NCBI GenBank assembly: GCA_029891345.1 | Contig: CM056993.1 | Coordinates: 274,588,900-274,652,899 of the forward strand | DNA length: 64,000 bases | Direction: 5' to 3' | Origin: Dryococelus australis | Taxonomy: Eukaryota; Arthropoda; Insecta; Phasmatodea; Phasmatidae | Shown here: in pieces, positions 32,690-45,831 of the stretch | Layout of the letters: each line of letters opens with the position of its first letter | How positions within the stretch are numbered: the stretch's first letter is position 1 | The notes under the pieces: model-generated | Database searches by the model: none | Seen by the model: the letters and a program-made list of their open reading frames with translations, nothing else | Told to the model about the DNA's origin: nothing | Translations under genes and position numbers: made by a program

Positions 32690-35600
32690 GGGTTGAATGG
32701 AGAAAGGGTGTTTTCCGAGTGTGCTTCTGGCTTAACTTTTCACATAAGATAAAACATTTTATTTCCATCAAAACAATCCAAAAAAAATTTTTTATTGTAG
32801 TACTAAAAACTTTTTGTTTCATATTTTGGAAGGGGATTTGTTATGGAATACAAAAGAGTCTTGTATCGTGAACTGTCGAATGGTGCGGCGACGATTGGTG
32901 ATAAAAATTGTAATGGCACTACATGGAAAGCGAATATCATTAGAAGTCAACGAATGAAAAATAAACGACAAACATAACTTAGGCCTACATAAACATAAAT
33001 ATTCAACTTGAGCACTTCTCCGATTGCATTTGCGGAGAAAATATCTACCATAAGGAAATTCGTAATGAAATGAAAAAAAAAATTGCATGAAAAACAGCAT
33101 GTATTCTAAACAAAAAAAAATTAATAAACACAATATTAAATCGGTTAAACTTCGAACACAGTCACAAATCATATTAACACTAATAATGGACTATATCATG
33201 TCTGTTATTTAATGTAAATTACATCAAACACAGAATCTCAAGCATACATATCTGATATTATTTTGTAAAAGTAAAATTTTAATTTCTTATTTGCTAAAAA
33301 TATGTAGTTGTCCATGTGTTAATCACCAATCGTCACGCCTCATCAATTAGTGAAATAAGCAGCTCTCCACGTCCAAATGTCGCAGTACAAACATAACACC
33401 TGCCAGTTGTTGTTTAGGTTATAACTACTACACAATATCAAAAAATGTTAGATGTTAAAAAAACATTATTCACTGCCACATAAAAACAGAGTAGTGCATG
33501 TAAAATCTTCGCAACTTATGTATCAGTGTGGCTGTGAACATCTTGTAACAAATTATTTTATTGGCCACTGTAGTTCGGGTAGTGGGAGTGAAAATGTGTG
33601 GCTAAAAGAGCCCGGCCCGAATATGTTCGGTGTATTTAATTGCACCCATGGTTATGGGCATGACTACAGCTAAATTTTTAATGTGTTGTGTAGTGCCGGT
33701 GTAAGTATTAGGTACTTATATTTAATTGACCCCCAGGGGTGAAGGTAGTTAAAAATTCCTCGCCCCAGCTCTGTAGAACGGTAATGGGTCATGTTGCAGA
33801 CGACCCAGGGGAGCCCTGAAGCCTCCAGCACTTGATCTTGAGTTGTTACCGAGGCACTTGCCAGCCAGTACATGTTTACATGTTGTGCAGTTCATGCCTA
33901 CCATGGGGCTGTTTAAGACCGCCCCATATGCCATATTACACTGGCTCTAAAACTTACGGTTTGTCACAGCTTCACTGCATTCTGAAAAGGAATACACCAG
34001 GTACTCTGGATTGGCTACAAGTAGGTGTAGTGCTTTGTGTGCTCTCGAACAAAAAAAGGACAAGTAATTCCATTTTGAAAGGAAAAGTATTTACTTCGTA
34101 TTAATTAAAGCGGACTTGGAAAACATCGGCCTGCCGTCAGCCCTGAGCAGTAAAATTGGCCCAAGCCATACTTGGTTTTAGTGAACGTTAAGTCCCCATG
34201 AATTGGGAAAAAGTATTAGGTCTGCCTCTCGGTATGTTGGAAATAAAGGATCCAGTAAATTAAGTATATTGTCATGAAGGTGAGTTATGGCCTGCATGAT
34301 ATTTACAGAGGGTGGTCATGGAGAGTACCTCCCGCAATACTGTCCCACCCAAGTTCCAAGTCGAAGGTGTCGAACATTGTGGAGGCATCCTTGCCAAGTG
34401 CTCACACAGATGTCAAGTTAGCACTAGATAAAGTAAAATGATGTGGCCTCTTAACCTAACATGGTACATGGTGAACACTAATTTAATAAAACATGTTAGT
34501 GACAACCCCACGAGTAAACAAGTGTTTGTTTGGTTGTGAAAAGGTACATAAGCAGGGAGTGTCACCACCCTTGAATGTAGTCCTGATAGGCAGGCTGCTC
34601 TAAATTAAGAACACAAAACAATTACACATTAATTAAATATTTGATGGATCAGGTAATTTGGATTCTGGACGAATTAGGAACACATGGGATAGGTGAATTT
34701 AACGAATAGTTACCGGCACGGAGGCCAGAGCTCAGCTTACTGGAGCACAAGTAAAGTCGGGTTGTGTGGTTGACCGCCCTGAATGTGGCTTCCTCCAGAA
34801 ATCCGTCATTGTTAGGCGAAGATTAGAAGCATCTAAGCGAAGAAGTACTAGGTCTGGGATAGCATGCGGTTTGTAGTCTTGCTACTACACATTCTAAGTA
34901 CAGGTGATATTTTACCAAATTATACTCTGATTGCCTAGGCAAGCAAGGGAATGTCTGCCTTACCCATGCATAACTCTCTCCCATAAAGGCTGTTCAGGTC
35001 TCCTCCGACACCATTAATTAAATAAAATCACACATTTCAGAATGGGTAAAATGGCCAAGGGGTGGCTGGCAAAATAATAAGGTAATGTTTCACATGACAC
35101 ACTGATACGGTGTTGATCTGGGAAACATCAGGGAATTATGCACCGATTAGAAAATGCATGGCTGTAGAATTGAATTATACCAGGTGGGCACCAGTCCTCA
35201 CTCAGATGAGAAAATGATAACGATCTGGGGTCGTGGGCCGTTCACTCTTAAGTGGCCCCATGATATTCCAACGTCACTGTTGCTGTTGTCAATTATCTAT
35301 AAATACAAGTGCCTGGTCTAGTGGAGGATATCAGAACTCCCTCGATAATAAGCTCATCCAACATTATAATGGGAACTGTTGAGGCCAATCCCACGCCAAA
35401 ACTATATTATGTTAAGTTCTTTGCAGGTTATGTGGCCATGAAGAGGCCAGAACAAATATAAATTATGTATTTCGTGAAATGATCAGATTTATTCGTTATT
35501 ATTCCTCGTATGAGGCACACATATTATGATTCTCCAATGTAGCATGGGGTGATCTTAAAAAGACAAAAGGGTGCGAACGCCAATACAGAAAATTACATGA

Positions 35601-38544
35601 ACATTACATCCCAGTGATTGTCATTAGTCACGGTGTCGGAACGGCGGTAGAGATCTACCACACATTCGGGAAAACCATTTGATGTTTGTTTAAAGCATAG
35701 GAGGCTTCAACTAGTGTCAAGGTGTTGGTCAATAAGGATATTGATTGGTTGAAGGGGGGAAGGGTGGTGAATACAGTTTTGGAATCTCGGTGGTGATAAT
35801 TATCCAAGGGGCGCCAGATATTGTCGGGTTTACAATGCTGTGAAGTCGAAGAGCAGTTGTTGAATGGTTCCTCAGGGTCATTCGGCCGACATAGAATAAA
35901 ATTAATACTGACTGAATACCTCCCTTACTTGTTGTGTTGTGGGATATCTGGCCTCCCCACACACTCATGCGAAGCACTGTTACATATTGCACAAACTCGT
36001 GACCATTTCAAACATTCTTGCATAGTAAATTACATTTTGAGAAAATTTAAGGGAGAAGGCCTGTACCATAATGCCATGCGGGGACCTAGAACTAAACCAC
36101 ACATGGTAACTCGTCACTGCTGCGATTTATTCAGTTACATGATTAAATTCCCATTGGGAAAAGCTTACATTTAATGCTGCTTATGAACCCGTTAGCTCGG
36201 GTAGTACTGTCAAAAGACACGAGGTCACATGAAATAAATTAAGTACAATTTAAGTCTACCCATGCGATGCATGCAATGGGTAGGTGCAAGGGGCGGTGAA
36301 GTCTTGGGGAGCTTAAATGCAAAAAGGTTCCGGTATGCTACATAACTATTAATGTGAAATGATTATGACGATGACTGCCCAAACTGCCAAAACACGAGCC
36401 CCCACGTAACGTGGCACACCCCTTGCAAATACAAACGACTACTGACTCTCTCTCTCTCTGTGCGGCATGCCGGCTGGCTTGGCGGCTTGGCTCCCAGCGC
36501 TGCACTATTTCCTTACACACAACATTTGAAAATCGGACACATACCCTGCGTGCTGGTTGTTACATATTGCTCCTTATATTAACCCTGTCCGTGGACATGG
36601 TCCTTAGATTGGCAGTTTGCACATGGCCTCTGCAACTCGGCCTTGTTGGCCAGTCTCTTAGGTTATGGTACGATGTTACCACATGACGCGTGGTCATAAC
36701 AATCACACAAAATAAATAAACAATTATAATAACAAACATAGCACCTCAAAATTACTCTCACAATTATTATTAGTTTACACGATTTGTGTACACTACATAT
36801 CTTAATGATTGAATGAACTTTATTATGTTGCGGTGATCAACAACCTTGCACTAGTAAAACATTGCAAATGTAAATTAACATTACACGGTCTATGCTAGGT
36901 GTGAATACTACTTCCCATGTACAAAATTTACTATTCTACACATACACAGACACTGGAAGATATAACACTAGCATGTTATAACCCGTAACGTCGGTCACGT
37001 GATAAAAACACACAATGGCACTTCTTGAAAAAAGTAGAAAAAAGACACATGCCACTCTAAATCAAAACAAACATATTATTTTCATAAACCAATCTGGCGA
37101 ATGAAAAAATTACTTAAGCTCACAAGATATTTACATATACTAGTGCATGACACAAACACGCTACTCACACACATGTGCAACGTTGGTTTGTGCACTAACA
37201 CTTCGCAAATTGTGGTGCAGGGTCGTGGATGCTGATGCGATGTGATGTGCGTAACAGCATATGGCAGGAGGACGTGGTACATGTCAAACCTAAGGTGCAT
37301 CACATCCCGGACTTGTACAAGATGACCGGGATGTAAGGTGGCTCATTCGCCAGGCTGCAAAGACAAGTAAAGTTCCAGAAATTATGTTAAACTATTGCTA
37401 ATTAGATGTTTGCATAAAATGGTGAAATGCCAAGGGAGGACACATTCGTGCGTCCCCCTCACGCAATGATAACGGTGCAAGTACTAAACATGGCGGCAGG
37501 CTGCGCACTCACTGGCTGCTGTTCCCGCACCACGACATGTGATAACCTGAAAATAAAAATATGTATTTTTAAATAAAACGAAATGAAATGAGATGACCCT
37601 AACGAAAATGAAGTGTTTCACTGAGTGGAACAATGCACTGAGTGTGGCATCACTTTATGTTATGAACAAAGAAAACTAGTTAAACCACACTAACCATATA
37701 TACGGTGTTTTGGTGAATGGAGGGCAATTTTATTACATATATTTACCCTGATATCTTCTGGGCTTGTAGAACTTCAATTTGGTCAGTAGGCCAGCAATAT
37801 CATGTAGATTGGGGGGATGTTGAACATTGCAGCGCAGTCGGATACCGTGTTCCCTCCAAATGCTCGTGCACTAGACAGCCTAGGCTTTGTGGGGACATCA
37901 TACTGAACTGCTTGCAAATGTTGTCTAAGAGTTGCCTCTTGTGAGGAATTAGGTTAAGATAGCCATTTGGAAATATGCGAATTAGGTCAGTGAGAAAGAA
38001 ATTTGATTTTCCCATCGACATGCACCATCATACTATGGGCTGTTCTATGGTCATGTACTAAATGTGATTAATGACTGTAGGGAGGGCAAATGGTCAGGGG
38101 TATGCTCGTGGGCACCTCTGCTCATGGCAACAACCCCTCCGTTTTCTTCAAGAGACCAATTGACCCTCAGTCACCCAAACGACTCAGTACGTCACTTGGC
38201 AAAATAGGCTCAGCAAATGTCGAGGCTTCAGTACATAAGGTCCGTGTTGTTGCGAGCGGACTCCAGTGGCGGCTGGACCAGGGTGCTGGCCCCAGTGAGG
38301 ACAAAGTAGTGCGGTATCCATGCGTAGGCACCGGTTTGCCCACCACAGACCACGTATACTGGGTAGATCAAACAGTGTGGCTACTTGGAGTGACAAAGAG
38401 AGGTCGTATCCCCCTTTTCTTGTGTCTTGTACATGCTGATGCTTCTGTAACTGCTGCTACTAATAGTGAGGTGGGGATGCCGGTTTGTAGTGGTAGTATA
38501 CGAGGGGGGATGAGGTGGCTCGTGTGAAGGGCTGTGGAAGCCTA
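32690..38544. other. Long stretch without a supportable gene
   Basis: Short frames only. A segment at 35760-35890 with GGGGCGCCAGATATTGTCGG and CAGGGTCATTCGGCCGAC is a diverged relative of 58190-58300 and looks like the leader after an LTR. A CT-rich run lies at 36447-36460. The sequence at 38090-38527 opens on the plus strand but lies opposite the tail of gypsy element 2. Confidence 0.4.
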
Positions 38545-39230
38545 TTACACTCCCCCATCGCTTGTTGCAGCGTCCCCTGGTGCGAAGTCTCCTGCTGTTA
38601 TCACTTCGAAAGGCATGGCGCATGAGCTGTTCGGAGTGACATCCTGTGGTGAGCTCCTTCCTGCCGGCACCTCCATCAGCTCGCCTTCGGCGATGTCTCT
38701 GATGTTAGTCGTTGTGACATTTAGCATCGCGATGTTGCAGTCAGCATTGGCCGGTTCAGTGCTGCTTGATGTTTGTTGTTAGACCTCATGTGCAGGTAAC
38801 TTTCCACTGGGCATATCTGTCTCCCCTGTGTCCTTTGTAGGTGCCTCGATGCTGCGTGTTATTGTGAGAAACAGGTGACGGATGGTGCCCCCATCACTTC
38901 TGAAATTTTGTGTTCCGGTGATGCCGCTTAGCTCGAATGGTGTTGTTTGTTCGACATGCACCTAGTCTTGTGTTGCCATTGTGGCATTGGTCGTCTCAGT
39001 ACTGGGTGCTTCCATTGACAGCCGAATATTGTCGCGGTGCACTGTGATCTTGCACCTACTGCTCACGTTTATGAGTTAGGTCATATAGCCTAAAGGCTTT
39101 GTGACTAGATACGGACCACTACACTTCTGTGTGAATCCAGTGAGGAAGTTCTTCGAGCTGCTTGACAGCCTGTGATCTTGGACATATACGGGTTCATCTG
39201 GCATAATGTGGCGACGGACACATGTTGTGG
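38545..39230 (-). pseudogene. Gypsy element 2: integrase C-terminus and tail
   Basis: The minus-strand reading gives MPDEPVYVQDHRL, then FTQKCSGPYLVTKPLGY, the GPY/F module, followed by KITVHRDNIRLS. It then runs through one stop into a long Thr/Ser/Pro-rich tail (38545-38961) without domains. The tail after the GPY module is longer than in element 1. Confidence 0.75.
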
Positions 39231-39479
39231 AGGGAATTCACTTTGCAATGTAGCGGACATGGGTCTTGCAAAAGCCCCCAACTCAGCCTCGCTGTGTTGA
39301 TGTCGCGTCCACGTAATCTTTTCTGCTTGACCCCTCTACTCGTATTCCAGCGAATTGTCCTGGAACGGGCATTTATCGGCCTTCAAAAATGCCACTGGAA
39401 ACTTACCTGTGACCAAATTCACCAGCCCTCTTATTTTAAACGGTGGTAGGTAAGTGCTCCACCCAGCTGGTGTGATTAG

Positions 39480-40080
39480 TACTCACCCTTAGGAGCAACT
39501 TGTTTTTCAGATCTTGATTCCTTCTTTCAGTTACATTGGCCCTTAATGGTATAATATGGTGGTGTGGTGTATCGCTCCCACTGAGTGCATATGTTACGCC
39601 AGTATTTGCCAATGAACTGCGTGCTGTTGTCAGTAAGGAGGATTTAATGGTGCCCCAGTGGGGAAAGGACTCAGCCTCAAGTGTTTGTGCAAGGTTTCAC
39701 GTACGTGCACTGGAGAACGAATAGGCTTATGTCCACCTGGAGAATTTGTCTGTTATGACCCCGTGAAATTGTTTCCTAGTAGGGGTGTGGGGGTATTATC
39801 CCATTAAGTCTAGGAAGGACATAATCTCAAATGGTTCACTTGGCACCTTAGGTTGTTGCTGTGTCGCCACATCTGCCCACCTACTTTTTAACAGGCTACA
39901 GGGAATGCATTCCCGGAGCATTTATGCATATTCCTGGTAGCACCTGGTAAGTGAAATGTTCTAAAATATTACTGACATTTTTTGGGCTGCCCCTGGGTGG
40001 CCAGCAAACTTGCTGATTTGCACATTACTCAATACCAGTCCACATGCTTGCTTCGACACATACAGCAGACATGGTGAGAC
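39480..40080 (-). pseudogene. Gypsy element 2: integrase core
   Basis: The zinc-binding domain is decayed: a worn GHPGAAQK and a paired-Cys remnant CIPC near 39900. The core has PFEIMSFLDLMG and VITDKFSRWT (about 39740-39840), LLTDNSTQFIGKYW (second Asp, about 39620) and ANVTERRNQDLK, which keeps the catalytic Glu that element 1 has lost. Stops fall within the reading. Confidence 0.8.
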
Positions 40081-40193
40081 GCTGTTTCAGGAGGGTCTCG
40101 AACTGCACCCCTTCCAAATGCCATCATTACTGTCGTGTTTCTCTAACTCCGGAAACTTTCTCTGTGTATCCATGCATTGTTGTTGGCTATCTT

Positions 40194-40837
40194 CTAACAG
40201 GATTTGTAGCTGATCGAGCCTGTGTTCGGTGCCTGGCGAGGCCTCGATGGTGTTCCACATGACGTGTTCCTTACTGGTTGTGGAGTGCGTGTTAGCCATG
40301 GGTGGCAGTAAGTTTTCCTGCTTGTCTTCGTCGACGTCTCCATTTGTGCCCAATGTTCGTGACAACTCGTCTGCAAGCTGTTTTCTGCTCCGAGTATATG
40401 TTCTCTTTCGAAGTCGTATGTCTGTAGCAACAGTGCCGACCGTGCAAGTTTGCTTCTGGCTTCTATCATAGTATGAAGCCAGAGCAAGCACATGTTGTCT
40501 GCACATAATTTGAAGTGCTGGTACTCTAGGTAGATTGTGTAGCCCTTTACCGCCCACACCATAGCTGGCACTCCCTCTCATTCACAACTTATCTCCCCTC
40601 AGTGGGTCCGAACTTTGCACTTTTGTATTCGATAATCTGGGATTCATTGCTTTCGCCCAGTTGGCACAGCACGGCCTCCAAGGAGTTCTCTTTCGCATCT
40701 GTCTGGAGGTACAGATGCCTGCTGGGGTCATGTTGTGCCAGTATTCCGCATTCTCTGAATTGGGCATTCAGTTCTTCAAAATAGCTATCCTGTGTGGCAG
40801 TCCAGTTGAATTGCTTGTTGGTGTAGAGCATGTCCAT
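40194..40837 (-). pseudogene. Gypsy element 2: RNase H
   Basis: LYLQTDAKENSLEAVL gives the first catalytic Asp; IIEYKSAKFGPTE follows. In a shifted frame the C-terminal half reads CLLWLHTMIEARSKLARSAL and YDFEREHILGAENSL, the usual end of gypsy RNase H. Confidence 0.82.
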
Positions 40838-40861
40838 GAAAGGTGCTGCGACAATTGCAAA

Positions 40862-41560
40862 TTACCTGATATAGTAAATCAGCCAGCTGATGAGACTAAA
40901 AAACTTGCGTAGTTGCTTTCGGGTGTATAGTGGCTCATAGTGAGCTATGAAAGCCAGCTGTTCTGGTGTTCGCCTTCTTCCGTGCTCTTCCAAGAGGTGA
41001 CCAAGGGACTGGATACATTTTTCGCCTATGTGACATTTGTGGTTTGCACATGTAAGCTTGTTGATTGCTGCCTGCTCCAGCACAAGTGATAAATGTAGAA
41101 TGTGCTGGTTCAAGTTCTCCGACCAAATGACTAAACCATCCAGGTATGTGAGGGTAAAGTCTCTCACGTACCCATCGAGTACTCGCACCATTATTACTTG
41201 GAAGGTGGCCGGCATGCATTTTAAGATGAATGGGATGGCGCAGAACTGGAATCACCGCCCGTCAGGTACAGTGAAAGCAATCTTATGGCGATCCCCACGT
41301 TTGATTGGCACTTGCCAATAACCACTCTGCAAATCTAAGGATTTCTTAATTTTTACCTTCCCAGAGTGTTAGTGCATTTTTCACATTAATGTAAGGTGGT
41401 GGTGCACTTGCATAATCAAATTAAGGGGCCAGAAATCCACACAAAAATGCCAGGTACCAACTTTCTTTGGTACGAAGGTGTGGCCTGTTGCAGTGGCTGT
41501 TGGATGGTTCAATAACCCCTTCATATTAAATCTCCTTAATTTGTTACTTGACTATGGTAC
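40862..41560 (-). pseudogene. Gypsy element 2: reverse transcriptase
   Basis: Minus-strand blocks are in order: FVPKKVGTWHFCVDFWPLN (about 41470-41400), SLDLQSGYWQVPIKRGDRHK (about 41340-41280), FQFCAIPFILKCMPATFQ and the catalytic box TYLDGLVIWS (about 41145), where the second Asp of YxDD is Gly. The thumb-region end FFSLISWLIYYI is present. Frameshifts and stops show it is dead. Confidence 0.88.
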
Positions 41561-41825
41561 ACTGGTGTAGTTAATAACTCCTTGGTCATTCAAAAAGTTG
41601 GCACTCATGCTCGAGCGGTATCTCGTGTTCTGCAATAGTGGTGTACCTGAGTGGATCTGCAGCTGCACACACATCCCGTCTATCGTGTAGGATTTTCTGT
41701 ATTGGCTGCCTGTTCACCATTGGTACTCCATGTTCCAGTTCATCAAGTTGCACTTCTGGGATGCAACTTGTGGGGAGAGGTTCAAGATCACAGACAGTTC
41801 GCCTCTTTTTTTGCCCTAAGGGTTT

Positions 41826-42168
41826 CTAGGAGGCCACTGGCTCCATGGCAGTATTTTTCTCTGTGAGCCAGTGTATGCCAAGCATAGCATCTTCCCACAG
41901 GTCGGCAGACACTAGGGCTGTAGTGATGGTTGCTACATCTCTGATTTGGATGGTGGTTGTTAACTCACCGATGGATTGCCCTGTATGTTGTTGGGTAGCG
42001 AGTTGTACTAACTGCTGCACTGGGCTTTATTTCCTCTTTGCCGATGATGTCCCTCGGAACGAAATTTTGTGAGGCTGCCTTATCCAGTAATGCCAAGCAC
42101 TGAAGATTGTTTAGAATCACTGGTATTCTGAGTATGCGGTTTTCGCTGTTGGTTATCTGCCGTAGCAC
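41826..42168 (-). pseudogene. Gypsy element 2: aspartic protease
   Basis: CLALLDKAASQNFVPRDI corresponds to the retropepsin active site LLDTGAS.NF, with Thr-Gly changed to Lys-Ala, so the catalytic site is lost. A second frame supplies the C-terminal end AMLGIHWL. It follows the ten-residue repeat tract. Confidence 0.75.
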
Positions 42169-42204
42169 TATTTGTTATGCCATTTGTTGTGCATACCAGA
42201 CTTC

Positions 42205-42505
42205 TTGAGGTGGCCATATTTCCTTATTGACTTTTTGATTTGGCAGTGTTACCTCATTGACCTGCTTAGGCAGCAGTATTACCTCATTGACTTGTTGAGG
42301 TAGCAGTGTTACATAATTTACTTGTTAAGGAGGCAGTATTATCTTATTGACTTGATGAGGTGACAGTAGTTACCTTATTGACTTGATGAGCTGGCAGTGT
42401 TACCTCATTGATTTATTGATTTGTTAAGATGGCAGTAATACCTCATTAACTTGTTGAGATGGCAGTGTTACCTCATTGAATTGTTAAGGTGGCAGTGATA
42501 CCATC
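42205..42505 (-). repeat. 30-base minisatellite encoding a ten-residue repeat in gypsy element 2
   Basis: About nine tandem units of 30 bases, plus-strand consensus near TTGAGGTGGCAGTGTTACCT. On the coding (minus) strand each unit reads QVNEVTLPPQ or a close variant (QVNEVILLPK, KVNKEIWPPQ). The units sit between the zinc knuckle and the protease. Some have picked up stops or lost a base, so the phase drifts. Confidence 0.85.
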
Positions 42506-42599
42506 CTTTTATTTCTGGGTGTTTAATGCATTGTATGGTTTTACTCATTTGGGGACAGTGAATGTCGGGTTCGTATACCCTGCTCATTCATTTCCTACG

Positions 42600-43880
42600 G
42601 GTGGTGCTTTTCCCACCTCACTGCCTTTCTTTTCGCATTCCATCTAGGACATATGCTGTACCAGTTGTATTGCTGATCTGGGCAGTATCTACACTGCAAC
42701 TTAGGGGGCTCGCCGTGGTTTTGCTCCCTGTGTGGTTGTTCCAGAAATTGCGGATGTGGCAGTTTGTTTTAACTAGTGGATGCATGTACAACTGGTGGCT
42801 GTGTTGTACTGCCCTTTTTGTACTGGGTCGTCTCCACAATACTAGAAAACCCCTCCTCTTTGCTGAGCCTGTTGCTCTGTACAGGCTTGATCTAGGAGTG
42901 TTGCTGACCTTATGAATTCCTCCACACTACTATGAATCAACAGGACTAATGCTGCTCTCTGTTAAGCCCTGACTGTTGATGCTACAACTTTTACAATTTT
43001 CAGTTTCCTTTATTTGAGAATGAAAATGTTGACCAGATTGATTTTTTCTGTTTCGAATGCTGTCAGCACTTCGTACAGTCCTTGCACATCTGGCACTGCC
43101 ATGCTCTGTACCTGCAGTGATGAAAAGGTGTAGCAAACATGCACTGAAATTCACTTTAAAATTCTCTCCATTACATGGCGCAATGCTTGACTGACCTCCA
43201 CCATGTGCGTGCGTCGCCTAACATCTGTTGTCCCATGCAATGTACCTACTCTTGTTCCCATGCCATGTACTGAGTAAGTCGTCTCATGAAATCCCGCAGG
43301 CTAGCTTACATCTTACCAATTCCTGTATTTGTAATTGCGACTTGGGGGCATATACTGTGGTTAAGTGAGGTTGTGGTGGCCACACAAAGCCAGTTGGAGT
43401 AGTTTTCTGGTGGGTTTTCCCACGGTGCTACTACAGCGACCCTGCATGTAGAATGTGCCAAAGGCACATGTGCATAGTAGCTGGCTGTTTCACTGTCCGT
43501 GGCAGATGGGCATGACACTGTAACCCCAGGGTACTGTAATACATCATCCGTACCTGAACTGTCCGATTTGCATATTTATCGCATCCCAGTCTATAGTAAA
43601 TTGTCGTGTTCGCAATTCTTCCGAACTGGGCACACGTCACTGCTTCCATTCATCCAGCCTAGCATATATCCTGGTGACATCTGCATGGCAATACCGTATC
43701 TCCCGTGAGAAGGTCTATAGTGTTGCTTGGGTTGGGCAGTATTATATGTCTACATTCTTCGCACAGTACTCTGCCATGTCTATTGGTAGTCGCGTGTTTG
43801 GAGACAGTTAGGCACTAGGGATTATAGCTTTTGTTGCAAACTATGCATATGAATGTCCCGTCTCCGAGACCTACATAAAA
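42600..43880 (-). pseudogene. Gypsy element 2: gag region with zinc knuckle and zinc-ribbon-like block
   Basis: Nearest the protease, about 42650-42710 gives KCRYCPDQQYNWYSICPRW, a CCHC knuckle with the His lost. Farther upstream, about 43735-43865, an ICIVCNKSYNP and LCEEC pair with an intervening His forms the same type of block as at 16260-16370 in element 1. The capsid domain between them is too decayed to define. Confidence 0.5.
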
Positions 43881-43899
43881 TATATATTTATCACAATCT

Positions 43900-45700
43900 T
43901 GGTTGTGATGATTTTGTGGATTTCGTTGTTCTAAAAATAGTTCATTTTGATTTTCGTGAGTGAATAGGCACATGTGTCTATTTACATGGTCTACATTTCC
44001 CTGGACTTCTCATGGTAAACTGCGCTACGCACACAGCTGTACTTGTGTGCCAGCACAGGTGTAAATCCATGCCTTTCTTAGCCGTTCCATATTGTCCTGG
44101 TTTATGACCTCTATAAAGTGGCTCACATTTTGTGGTTCATGGCATGGGTACTTTGGTGCTAGAAATGGTTTCTATTCGGACACAGGTTGCATGCACTTTA
44201 GGCATAATATGTTCGGTGACCCATCAGTAGTGCACCAATTTAGCATGTATCGACACATTGCCGATTCGACCATGTGAAGTGGTGTGTTACACCACCAGTG
44301 TTCTTTACACTATGGTTGATAACCTGCTTCCCGTATGCACGTAAAACATTGAAAAGGGTCCCATGCTCAGGGGAAAGTGTAACCACTATCGTGCATGCCC
44401 AACTGGTAACGCATCTCCGGCACACTCTTCTCTGGAATGTGGGTGGTATGGTGCTTGCTGTGTCCGCATGTGTTTCTGGTGTGCGTGATGCACCCCTCGC
44501 TCTGGTCCACAGGTGGTGGGTGGGGTGGTTGACTAACCCCTGTCCAGCGATTGTGGCTTTGAAGATGCTGGCTATGTTTGATGCAATCAAAATAATGGGG
44601 TTGCTAAAAAGAAAAGGAAATAAATAGTTTACAAGTCCAAAACAGTTTTTAATTAAATTCTCGATAGCTGTTTGTTGAACACGTGTCCTCCCTCACTGAA
44701 CTTTTCACTTGGGCACATGAATTGACTGCATTTGCATTAAATGGTTTTTACGTGTATTTATGGCACACAAGAAAAAATACAGCTATTTATCTTCACAAAA
44801 CTTTTTCATGCTGTTCTGGCCTCCAAATGCCATAAGTTATTCATATGGTTTCTTCAGTGAAAAGTTTACGTTAAGAAACCGAGACATGGCTTGATTATAT
44901 ATATATATATATATATTCTATCATGTTGATTTATTTAATCATTACTCTCACACAGAGCACTGAAATGACAAGTTCTCCATTAAAGCAAAGTGAGCTCTGA
45001 CAGGGCAAAAAAAACCATAGCCCTACATTAACCTACAGTGCAATTAATGTCCGGGCTGTGTATAACATGGCCTGGGTTGTAAGGTGGCACTGACTCTAGA
45101 CTTCAAGATGATAAACAGTTCTGATTAAATAATGGTGCAATTCAAAAATTAAATATTATTGATATTAAAAAGTTGAATTGGCCGGAGCCCCATGGTAGAG
45201 CGTTCACCTCACATGAAGATGGGTACCAGACTAACTAACCTTGGGCATGAGGCCGTATCATTGGGTGCAACTGCCACCAAGATATCAGATGAAGTGAGTT
45301 AATAAATATATTATAATAAATAAAGGAATTGATATATCTGGCCGGAGGGCTGGTGGAATGTAATCACTAACACGTACTTCCTTGTGAATCCAAAATGTTA
45401 CATGAAAGAATTAACAAAATAAAAACATGAGTTCAACCATTGTGATTCCATGGTAATCTATCCTCACGTTTGTATCGGCTTTCACAAGCAGTTTATTCTC
45501 ACTGGGGCTCTTCCCGGTCTTAATTATATATTTTAATACACATAATATTCACAGCAAAACATCTTACGATTAATTTCAAACCCTTAAAAAACACACAAGA
45601 AAACTTATTATATTTATTAATTCCTCAGTCATGTGGTGAACAGCACCACGTGCACCTGTTGGTTGTAGAGCCGAACATTCATTATTATCGGTGTTGGTCA
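43900..45700. other. Flank of gypsy element 2, no gene
   Basis: The 5' LTR of element 2 would be expected here but no copy matches DNA at the other end. A (TA)n microsatellite lies at about 44894-44917. A 116-codon minus-strand frame at 44240-44590 and its plus-strand shadow have no known domain. About 45180-45240 (GGTAGAGCGTTCACCTCACATG) resembles the 5' half of a tRNA-Val and may be a SINE remnant. Confidence 0.4.
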
Positions 45701-45708
45701 GCATTTCA

Positions 45709-45829
45709 GAACTGTCCTTTTAGGTTATGATTGGCAGTTTATTATTATGACTGAATTGTCTAGTATTTTATACATCAATATTGTCTAATTAATATTGGCA
45801 CTCTGACAATATAGTTTGATTACACTGTA
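45709..45829 (+). repeat. Repeat module B, copy 2
   Basis: Same orientation as 4783-4894. It directly joins module A copy 2 at CACTGTAAGTAGGGTTAC. Confidence 0.7.
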
Positions 45830-45831
45830 AG

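Noticed and set aside
38090-38527. 145-codon plus-strand frame
   Set aside because: It lies opposite the low-complexity tail beyond gypsy element 2, has no domain, and its composition follows the antisense Pro/Ser/Thr codons.
42205-42505. CRISPR-like array
   Set aside because: The 30-base units are directly tandem without unique spacers, and the setting is a eukaryotic retroelement.
44240-44627. Overlapping 116- and 117-codon frames on both strands
   Set aside because: No domain, no splice context, and mirror-image openness on both strands suggests chance or an unresolved repeat.
45180-45240. tRNA-Val-like half sequence as a tRNA gene
   Set aside because: The D-arm and anticodon region resemble tRNA-Val, but the T-arm/B box is missing; at most a SINE remnant.
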